A DNA stretch of 21,220 nucleotides from an uncultured cyanobacterium. Its GTDB lineage: Bacteria > Cyanobacteriota > Cyanobacteriia > Cyanobacteriales > Chroococcidiopsidaceae. Below are positions 8,104-13,850 of this stretch, piece by piece. Below the pieces are notes generated by a model, which was given only the letters and a program-made list of their open reading frames with translations, ran no database searches and was not told where the DNA came from. A program made the translations under genes and the position numbers. The stretch lies in contig CAMIFA010000087.1 in assembly GCA_946221495.1 (NCBI GenBank), positions 1 through 21,220 on the forward strand, written 5' to 3'. The number at the start of each line of letters is the position of its first letter. Position 1 is the stretch's first letter.

Positions 8104-8649
8104 GTGATCAAGCGATCGCTAATCTTACTTTGGACTGTGATTATCTTTGCTTTAATTGGCTGTCAAACATTTAGACCTGCTCAATACTTGGTAAAGCGGA
8201 TTAGTGACGGCGATACCATCACAGTTACAGATGCTACAGGGACAGATATTAAGGTGCGCTTCGCTTGTGTTGATGCACCGGAAGTGGCGCATTCGGCTAA
8301 GGAAAGATATAGCAAAAAAGCAGCGCTGCGTGACCAATTTAAGTGGGGTGTTCAGGCTACTGAACGGGTAAAACAGCTAATTAAGCAAAAAGGCGATCGC
8401 GTGAATTTAACCGTAACTGATAGCGATCGCTATGGTCGGAAAATTAGTGAAGTACGCTTAAGTGACGGCACACTAATTCAAGAAGTATTGGCGCGTGAGG
8501 GACTAGCACTCGTCTATCGCCCGTATTTAAAAAATTGTCCTAGTGCAGCGTCTGTCGAGCAAGCAGAACTTGAAGCCAAGCAGCAACATCGCGGTGTTTG
8601 GAGCGATGCTAAATTTATAGAGCCTTGGGCTTATCGACGCAATTATTAA
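8104..8649 (+). CDS. Thermonuclease (SNase) family lipoprotein
   Basis: This 181-residue protein is related to staphylococcal nuclease, a calcium-dependent endonuclease cutting DNA and RNA. The N terminus is a lipoprotein signal (hydrophobic 6-19, lipobox LIGC with C20), so it is probably tethered on the periplasmic side. The SNase core spans about 28-170. Active-site residues align with the family: D35 and D37 in SDGDT, R52, D57, E60 in VDAPE, and R112 in DRYGR. These correspond to SNase D19, D21, R35, D40, E43 and R87, so it should be active. Translation starts at GTG 8104, supported by TAGGAG at 8089-8094, nine bases upstream. Roles could be nucleic-acid scavenging or DNA uptake processing. 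Confidence 0.92.
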   Translation: MIKRSLILLWTVIIFALIGCQTFRPAQYLVKRISDGDTITVTDATGTDIKVRFACVDAPEVAHSAKERYSKKAALRDQFKWGVQATERVKQLIKQKGDRVNLTVTDSDRYGRKISEVRLSDGTLIQEVLAREGLALVYRPYLKNCPSAASVEQAELEAKQQHRGVWSDAKFIEPWAYRRNY

Positions 8650-8737
8650 ATTTCCAATCACTAATAGTACACGCGCTCAGACGAAACTTAGGCAGATGCT
8701 TCAGATCAGGAGAATAGCCTAAAAAGCTCGCTTTAAC

Positions 8738-9574
8738 TTAATTTAGGTTCCCTCTAGCATTAGCCTGACAATAAGCATCCCTCGCCAAACTATTTGTGCT
8801 GGGTGGATAGCTGAATGTCTGCCGTAACACTGCTGCTGTAATTGCCGAGTAAGCTTCAATTTCCACTGCTACCTGAATTCGCGCTGCTGCGGTTGGTGCA
8901 TCTCGGAGTCGTTCAAAGTTGCGGAATGCGAGTTCACGCCACTGGGCAATTAATTGAAACCGTTGCTGATCATCTGCCTCTCCTGGTACGTCCTCGTCGT
9001 CAAGCGTCGGGTCAAATTTCTGCGCCAATTCTTTCAGCACGTTGACGTTCTGTAGAAACTCATTAACGCGGTTGTGATCCTCGTAACTCACTGGACGACC
9101 TCGCAGGTAAAGCTCGTACAATACAAACGGCAAATCACGCTGAATATGGGCATTAAAGCCTAAAATTAAGTTGCCAGAACCGGAAACTGAGCGACTCTGT
9201 GCTGCATCAAACGCTACCTGCCAAGCAGGCGGGACATAGCCGATACCCGCATGATAGGCATCGTAAGCTCGAAAATAATACTGAGCGAACAGCGCATCTT
9301 CCCGAATTACAGCAGCAGGATTGTTGTACTTAACCTCGTCGAGGGTGTCGAGAAACGTTTGGGTTGTTCGCAGGTAGATCAGAGCAAATAACGCATCATG
9401 GTCACATTGCTTTGCTAGTGGCTTATAGCGATGCGCCATCTCCTTAATTACGAATTCTACACACTTCGGCTCCCCAACTTGACACGCTTGCTTGGAAGTA
9501 GGTTCGTAGGGACTCGCTAGGGCAAAAGATGACAAGCTAAGAAGCAATGCAGAGGTTCCGAGAAAGAGCTTCAT
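8738..9574 (-). CDS. Secreted DUF5995 family protein
   Basis: This 278-residue protein has a signal peptide (hydrophobic 3-20, cleavage likely near ALAS). The mature part is mostly helical. The block NLILGFNAHIQRDLPFVL (about 135-152) is the hallmark of DUF5995, a family of unknown function with conserved His and Asp that could bind metal or substrate. Four cysteines lie in the mature part (about 31, 38, 57 and 269) and suggest disulfide bonds in the periplasm. GGAA six bases before the ATG supports the start. A 357-bp gene-free region lies upstream. Family is fairly sure; function is unknown. Confidence 0.75.
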   Translation of the reverse strand: MKLFLGTSALLLSLSSFALASPYEPTSKQACQVGEPKCVEFVIKEMAHRYKPLAKQCDHDALFALIYLRTTQTFLDTLDEVKYNNPAAVIREDALFAQYYFRAYDAYHAGIGYVPPAWQVAFDAAQSRSVSGSGNLILGFNAHIQRDLPFVLYELYLRGRPVSYEDHNRVNEFLQNVNVLKELAQKFDPTLDDEDVPGEADDQQRFQLIAQWRELAFRNFERLRDAPTAAARIQVAVEIEAYSAITAAVLRQTFSYPPSTNSLARDAYCQANARGNLN

Positions 9575-9931
9575 AAATGTTCCGTCAGAGTTACTTAATT
9601 TTCTAAGTATCCCAATTCTGTTGCTTACAGTTAACTAGTCTTTAATATTTACTCACATCTTTTAAACTCAGCAGATTAAAGTAATCACTCTACTAAGTTT
9701 AATCTCCCCAATCTACTAGATATTAAAAAATTAACTTTTTATCTACAAAAATTATGACTTCTACCTTATTTACTACTATATACTTGCGCTAATTAATGGT
9801 ATTATTTAATAATGGAAATCTGTGCAATTTTAAAAACTTAGTCAATATTTCCATTATAAAATTTATTATCCCATGAATTGAATTTCGATGCAAGGGCAGC
9901 CAACAAAAAACTATTTTCAATAAACAAAATA
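9575..9931. other. AT-rich gene-free region with one 11-bp inverted repeat
   Basis: This gap lies upstream of the DUF5995 gene and downstream of the bgtB-like gene. It has no credible reading frame. The only clear structure is ATAATGGAAAT (9809-9819) with its exact complement ATTTCCATTAT (9847-9857), separated by 27 bases. The base composition is much more AT-rich than the surroundings. The promoter of the DUF5995 gene must lie here, but I cannot fix its boxes. No terminator with a T-run is evident for the bgtB-like gene. Confidence 0.5.
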
Positions 9932-11458
9932 TTAAAGATTTTTACCTTTGCGTTTGACAGGATTAAACCACTGCTCTAGGCGACTAAATACTTGTGACGA
10001 AAGCAGAGTTAAGCACAAGTAAATTACAGCAACAGCAGCATAAATTTCAAACGCCCGATAGTTTGTGGCAACAATTAATACCCCTTCGCGGAATAACTCC
10101 TCAAAACCAATTGTAGCAACTAAACTAGTATCTTTTAACAGACTAATAAACTCATTACCCAACGGTGGTAACATCCGCCGAAAGGCTTGGGGAAAGATAA
10201 CATAACGCATTGTTGCTACTGAACCCAAACCTAGAGATTGGGCAGCTTCGGCTTGCCCTGGCTCAATTGATTCAATACCGCCACGAACAATTTCAGCAAT
10301 ATAGGCAGCACTATTAAGACTTAAAGCAACTACCGCAGCTACGAGGCGGTTGAGAGTAAAAGTAAAACCTAATTGTTGAAAAAGTGCAGGCAATCCAAAA
10401 TAGATCATAAAAATTTGCACTAGCAACGGCGTTCCCCGGAAAAAGTCGATATAAGCTCTAGTCGCCCACCGTACAGGCAAAATTTTAGAAAGACGCGCAA
10501 TACCGATTAATGAACCTGCGATTAAGCCTAAGACTACAGAAAAAGCAGTAAGTTGGAGTGTAATTAAAGCACCGCGTAGTAAAACAGGTAATGCTCGAAA
10601 AATGACATCAAATGCAGTAAATAGTGCAGATACACTACTAGCACTTTGCGTTTGGAAAGGTAATCTTTCTGGTAGCGGTAGCGGTTGGACACCAAACCAT
10701 TTTTGATAAAGTTGGTTGTAAGTGCCATTTGCAAACAGTTTTGCTAAACCTTGATTGATCAGAGTTAAATTCGGTGAATTTTTTGGTGTGGGAATGCCGA
10801 AATACTCTTCAGTTAACAAGTTACCAACAACTTTTAAGCCTTGGATGTTACCAGTTTGAATTGCATATAAAGTTACAGGTTGGTCGTGAACAACCGCATC
10901 AACATTACCGTTGAGTAATTCACGTAAAGTTGTCGGCGCATCATCAAAGCTGCGAACTTCCGCTCCCGGAACCTTTGCGGCTTCTAGAGCGCCTGTAGTA
11001 CCAATTTGGACGGCAATTTTTTTACCTTTAAGACTTGCAAAACTGGTAATATCTTGATTATTAGCCCTGGTAGTGATCGCCAGTCCCGACTTGAAATAAG
11101 GACGCGAGAACGAAACAGTCTTGGCGCGTTCTTCGGTAATTGTCATCGCCGCAACAGCCGCATCGATAGTTTGCGCCTGCAAAGCTGGAATCATTCCGGC
11201 AAAAGGCAAACTTTGCCATTTAACATTAAAATTCTCAACTTTGGCGATCGCTTTCATGATGTCAACATCAAAACCCTGCAACTCGCCAGAGTCTGATTGA
11301 AACACAAACGGCGGATACGTTCCTTCAAGCGCAACCGTCAGCGTTTTCCCCGCAGAATTAGAACCAGGATTAGCACCGCAACCCACAAACAGCAGCAAAC
11401 AACTCAAGCCAAGAATCAAATTCAGGCGCAGCCATCGGACAATATTGAATCCACTCAT
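9932..11458 (-). CDS. bgtB: Fused amino-acid ABC transporter: binding protein plus permease (BgtB-like)
   Basis: This 508-residue protein joins two ABC importer parts. Residues 1-27 form a lipoprotein-type signal (LLLFVGC, C27). About 38-257 is a family 3 solute-binding domain (EGTYPPFVF, GFDVDIMKAIA, GTTGALEA), and about 285-497 is a HisM/GlnP-type permease with several membrane helices. The EAA loop that contacts the ATPase is at E404-A-A-x-x-x-G410. This architecture is that of cyanobacterial BgtB, which with BgtA takes up basic amino acids and glutamine. The C27 lipobox raises the question whether the tethered receptor is lipidated or simply anchored. It is divergent from the matching ATPase. 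Ligand specificity could also be glutamate or another polar amino acid. Confidence 0.88.
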   Translation of the reverse strand: MSGFNIVRWLRLNLILGLSCLLLFVGCGANPGSNSAGKTLTVALEGTYPPFVFQSDSGELQGFDVDIMKAIAKVENFNVKWQSLPFAGMIPALQAQTIDAAVAAMTITEERAKTVSFSRPYFKSGLAITTRANNQDITSFASLKGKKIAVQIGTTGALEAAKVPGAEVRSFDDAPTTLRELLNGNVDAVVHDQPVTLYAIQTGNIQGLKVVGNLLTEEYFGIPTPKNSPNLTLINQGLAKLFANGTYNQLYQKWFGVQPLPLPERLPFQTQSASSVSALFTAFDVIFRALPVLLRGALITLQLTAFSVVLGLIAGSLIGIARLSKILPVRWATRAYIDFFRGTPLLVQIFMIYFGLPALFQQLGFTFTLNRLVAAVVALSLNSAAYIAEIVRGGIESIEPGQAEAAQSLGLGSVATMRYVIFPQAFRRMLPPLGNEFISLLKDTSLVATIGFEELFREGVLIVATNYRAFEIYAAVAVIYLCLTLLSSQVFSRLEQWFNPVKRKGKNL

Positions 11459-11503
11459 ATACCTTTTTCGAGCCTCCCCTGTTGCTATGGCGTTCTCTCT
11501 CTT

Positions 11504-11594
11504 GAAAAGTTCTGAGCGGAGGAAACCTCCGCTCAGACTTTTCGCTGCGCCTAAACGCTGCGCTACGCTACCCCTTTGGGATCGCTGTGCTACG
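11504..11594. repeat. Hairpin-bearing repeat element between bgtB and bgtA
   Basis: GAAAAGT plus CTGAGCGGAGG (11504-11522, one bulged T at 11511) pairs with CCTCCGCTCAG plus ACTTTTC (11526-11543) across an AAA loop: 18 base pairs. It is followed by three related motifs, CGCTGCGC (11543), CGCTGCGCTACG (11556) and CGCTGTGCTACG (11583). Compact palindromes with a GGAGG-AAA-CCTCC core and CGCTGCGCTACG repeats look to me like dispersed intergenic repeats of Nostocales-type genomes. Placement in a divergent promoter means it could also affect transcription. Confidence 0.65.
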
Positions 11595-11635
11595 TGAATG
11601 CATCTACGTTAAACACCGTAAAATTTCTCTAACTT
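11594..11635 (+). promoter_or_regulatory. Candidate NtcA-type promoter upstream of bgtA
   Basis: GTG-N8-TAC at 11594-11607 differs by one base from the NtcA consensus GTA-N8-TAC. TAACTT, fitting TA-N3-T, begins at 11630 exactly 22 bases after it, the spacing of NtcA-activated class II promoters. Nitrogen control of an amino-acid importer would make sense. The mismatch in a key base keeps this tentative. Confidence 0.35.
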
Positions 11636-11719
11636 CTCTAGATGTACACCAGACTACAATTAACTGTAATGCAGCTAAGATACGTTTTTTAAGATTAAGC
11701 AGGTAGTCTGATTAAGATT

Positions 11720-12490
11720 ATGGACAGTTCCACCCCCGCAATTACTTTTAAAAATCTGGAAAAAAACTTTGGTTCTCTCAAGGTACTCAAAGGAATTAGC
11801 GGCGAAATTAACCGAGGAGAAGTAGTTGCAGTCATTGGTTCTTCAGGGTGTGGCAAAAGTACCCTACTACGCTGCTTCAACCGCTTAGAAAGCATTAACG
11901 GCGGGCATTTAGTAGTTAATGACATTAATGTATCCCAACCGAATCTTAACTACAAACAACTGCGACGACTGCGAACCCAAGTAGGTATGGTTTTTCAGCA
12001 GTTCAATCTGTTTCCGCATCTCAGCGTTTTGGAGAATTTGACACTTGCTCAATCTAAAGTATTAGGTAAGTCTCGGAAAGAAAGTGTAAAATTAGCTGGA
12101 TTTTATCTAGAAAAAGTTGGCTTATTTGAAAAAGCATCTGCTTATCCAGAACAACTTTCTGGGGGACAAAAGCAACGAGTAGCGATCGCCCGTAGTTTAT
12201 GTATGAACCCCCAGATCATGTTATTTGATGAACCAACCAGCGCTTTAGATCCGGAACTTGTAGGAGAAGTGCTGCAAGTAATGCAGCAGCTAGCAGACAG
12301 TGGCATGACAATGGTAGTTGTTACCCACGAAATGCAGTTTGCGCGGGAAGTAGCGCAGCGAGTGATATTTTTAGATCAAGGACAAGTAATAGAACAAGGT
12401 GCAGCGCGTGAAGTTCTTACTAATCCTCAAAGTAATCGCCTGCATACTTTCTTGAGTCGCTTAAACACTGAATTAAGGACTAGGGAGTAA
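11720..12490 (+). CDS. bgtA: Amino-acid ABC transporter ATPase (BgtA-like)
   Basis: This 256-residue ATP-binding subunit is of the polar-amino-acid (GlnQ/HisP) class and powers the divergent BgtB-like receptor/permease. All nucleotide motifs are intact: Walker A GSSGCGKST (40-48), Q-loop near FQQFN (92-96), signature LSGGQ (146-150), Walker B IMLFDEP (166-172) and switch His H203 in VTHEM. Length is normal for the class. Divergent pairing with a fused binding/permease protein is strong context for a BgtAB system; in some cyanobacteria the two genes are unlinked. The last codons (tail LRTRE) run through GAATTAAGGACTAGGGAG, related to heptamer repeats in the window, so the C-terminal tail may have been extended by repeat DNA. 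Confidence 0.92.
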   Translation: MDSSTPAITFKNLEKNFGSLKVLKGISGEINRGEVVAVIGSSGCGKSTLLRCFNRLESINGGHLVVNDINVSQPNLNYKQLRRLRTQVGMVFQQFNLFPHLSVLENLTLAQSKVLGKSRKESVKLAGFYLEKVGLFEKASAYPEQLSGGQKQRVAIARSLCMNPQIMLFDEPTSALDPELVGEVLQVMQQLADSGMTMVVVTHEMQFAREVAQRVIFLDQGQVIEQGAAREVLTNPQSNRLHTFLSRLNTELRTRE

Positions 12491-12553
12491 GCAGATTCTG
12501 CGGTAGGAGCAATTGTTGAGCGTTTGCATTATACAATAATGTAGAATTGCCTG

Positions 12554-12730
12554 ATGTTAGAACCTCGTCCTCGAAAACTGCTCGACCAGGTACGGGATGC
12601 AATAAGTGTCAAGCATTACTCTCATAGCACTGAGAAGATTTACGTTTACTAGATTCGCCGCTTTATTCTATTTCATGACAAACGCCATCCCAACGAGATG
12701 GGTACACCAGAAGTCACGCAGTTTCTAACG
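12554..12730 (+). pseudogene. Integron integrase (IntI) N-terminal fragment, nonsense-mutated and truncated
   Basis: Reading from ATG 12554 gives about 59 residues with the start of an integron tyrosine integrase: KLLDQVRDAI, KHYSHSTEKIYVY, then IRRFILFHDKRHPNEMG and EVTQFLT. This is the core-binding N-terminal domain of IntI. Codon 33, where family members usually have Trp (YVYW), is TAG at 12650-12652, a single-base change from TGG. Similarity stops after FLT at 12728-12730, exactly at the GTT core of the attC site on the opposite strand. The catalytic Arg-His-Arg-Tyr domain is absent from the window. The gene is dead and its 3' part has been replaced by, or lost next to, the cassette. Confidence in the family is high from the KRHP/EMG and HYS blocks; a XerC/D origin is less likely. 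Confidence 0.8.
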
Positions 12731-12810
12731 ACTAAGCTCACCCGCTGCCGGAAGCCGGAGCGAGGAACGAGCGCAGGCTGTAGGCGGTCGGGTGCAGCGC
12801 CTTGTTGTGC
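12723..12810 (-). other. attC recombination site of a gene cassette
   Basis: On the minus strand, R'' GCACAAC (12810-12804) opens the site and R' GTTAGAA (12729-12723) closes it. Between them GCT-G-CACCCG (12798-12789) pairs with CGGGTGAGC (12744-12736), leaving a single unpaired G at 12795, the extrahelical base that integrases use to choose the bottom strand. A 44-base variable loop separates the arms. The site starts 18 bases after the methyltransferase stop, as in normal cassettes. R'' and R' deviate from the consensus, and the left end (AAC) is better conserved than the outer bases. Confidence 0.75.
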
Positions 12811-13522
12811 TGCTGTTAGTGCTGTTTGTCACCTGCTGTATTCAACACGAAAACGACGCACAGGTGGTTGTTCTGTATCCATGTAATCCTCAAAGTTTTG
12901 CAACTTAAGACCGTAGGCTGACAAATCCTCAAGTTCAGCTTTGGTAAGGGGCCAAGGCATAGCCCCTTTGTCATCTGTTTCTTCACGACCGCGAGCAACA
13001 ACCAGTAAAACACCATTTCCGCTCAGGAACTTAGCAATGGCCTTCATCGCAGAGGGACGAATCTCCGCCGGCAAGACTTGGAGCGTGTAAACTTCTACCA
13101 CCAGATCGAACAGCCCAAGCCAAGATTCAGGCGCAGCCAGCAAGTCCGCCATGACATATTCAACCTGGGAAGCAGGAAAACGCTGTTTAGCCCATCGAAT
13201 TGCTTCCGCCGAAATATCGAAAGCAGTGACTTTGAAACCGCGCCGCGAAAGTCCCTCGGCATCATCGCCCAAACCGCACCCGATGACCAAAGCCGTTTTT
13301 CCCTGACCTTGAGTAGAATGGACTTCGAGCCATTGTGCCAGATGTGGATTAAGCGCCAAGTCAGCCCAAGGAATGACACTTTCGTTTCCGTTGGCCTCGA
13401 CGTAAAGCGCCTCGAACCAGCCCTTAGCATCGCCTTGTGCCAAATATGAATGAGCGAGTTCTCTCGCGCGTTTACGGTTCATAAAGTAAGGATAACCAGC
13501 CAAACCGCGTGCGGCAACACAA
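12729..13522 (-). mobile_element. Single integron gene cassette (794 bp) carrying a methyltransferase
   Basis: The cassette's 3' boundary is the G of the attC R' core (12729). Its 5' boundary is set by a second core on the minus strand, G/TTGTGT (13523/13522). The first bases after that G match the complement of the attC R'' (GTTGTGC) in six of seven positions, as expected if both came from one circular cassette. The gene starts about 40 bases inside and ends 18 bases before attC, the compact layout of cassettes. It appears more GC-rich than its neighbours, consistent with transfer. The adjacent integrase remnant is on the plus strand, pointing toward the attC end rather than lying beyond the cassette start, so the arrangement is not a standard integron. 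Confidence 0.68.
12829..13482 (-). CDS. Class I SAM-dependent methyltransferase (cassette-borne)
   Basis: This protein has about 217 residues. Motif I is ALVIGCGLGDDAEGL and the acidic residue after strand 2 is in VTAFDIS, both typical of Rossmann-fold methyltransferases; the post-motif strand VEYVMADLL and FDLVVEVYTLQ complete the SAM site. The N-terminal QGDAKGWFEALY plus VIPWADL pattern resembles the thiopurine-methyltransferase-like group found in cyanobacteria, whose substrates are small molecules, but I cannot name one. I prefer the ATG at 13482 over a TTG at 13503, because similar proteins start near MNRKRAREL. No Shine-Dalgarno sequence is visible, so expression may depend on an upstream promoter. 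It ends in RRFRVEYSR just before the attC site. The frame is intact and likely functional. Confidence 0.85.
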   Translation of the reverse strand: MNRKRARELAHSYLAQGDAKGWFEALYVEANGNESVIPWADLALNPHLAQWLEVHSTQGQGKTALVIGCGLGDDAEGLSRRGFKVTAFDISAEAIRWAKQRFPASQVEYVMADLLAAPESWLGLFDLVVEVYTLQVLPAEIRPSAMKAIAKFLSGNGVLLVVARGREETDDKGAMPWPLTKAELEDLSAYGLKLQNFEDYMDTEQPPVRRFRVEYSR

Positions 13523-13544
13523 CAATTTATTGTACAGAGTTTAA

Positions 13545-13691
13545 CTGTAGATCCACCCGTTTAGGGTGAATGAACAAATTCTTTGCTATAGATCCATTAA
13601 TCTGGGGTGGATCTACAGCAAGGCTGCTATGTATCTGCCTTGATTGGCGTGGATCTACAGCAAAGTTCCGTATATCTGCCCAAGCAATACT
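13545..13691. repeat. Symmetrical four-copy repeat array, period 41/42 bp
   Basis: The motif TGGATCTAcAGCAAAG occurs four times. Two copies are inverted (TAGATCCA at 13548 and 13589, spacing 41; the second extends left as CTTTGCTATAGATCCA from 13581) and two are direct (TGGATCTACAGCAAGG at 13608 and TGGATCTACAGCAAAG at 13650, spacing 42, each followed by TATCTGCC). The outermost left copy and the first right copy form a perfect 14-bp inverted repeat (13545-13558 with 13605-13618). The array begins 22 bp from the cassette boundary. Function unknown. Confidence 0.8.
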
Positions 13692-13792
13692 AGTAGAACA
13701 CTCATACTATAAAGATATATTTTATTGAAAAAGGCAGAAGGCAAACATAGCCGCATGGCTGTCCTCGAAATTTTGCCTGTTGAAGTTTCTCG

Positions 13793-13834
13793 GCTCCCCA
13801 TTGGCTTTAGTTAAGGCTGCCTATCTTGGGGAGC
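13793..13834 (-). terminator. Possible stem downstream of the cheA-type gene
   Basis: GCTCCCCA (13793-13800) pairs with TGGGGAGC (13827-13834), closing a 26-base loop, 17 bases beyond the stop codon of the pixL-type gene on the minus strand. It overlaps a HIP1 palindrome GAGCGATCGCTC. No T-run follows immediately, so a terminator role is only possible. The rest of the 13692-13850 gap holds nothing else I can name. Confidence 0.3.
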
Positions 13835-13850
13835 GATCGCTCTTTGTCAG

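Noticed and set aside
12698..12886. 62-codon plus-strand reading frame across the attC site
   Set aside because: It begins inside the integrase remnant in the integrase frame, and the rest is translated attC and antisense methyltransferase sequence.
13545..13691. CRISPR array
   Set aside because: Only four diverged short copies exist, two inverted relative to the others, and there are no cas genes.
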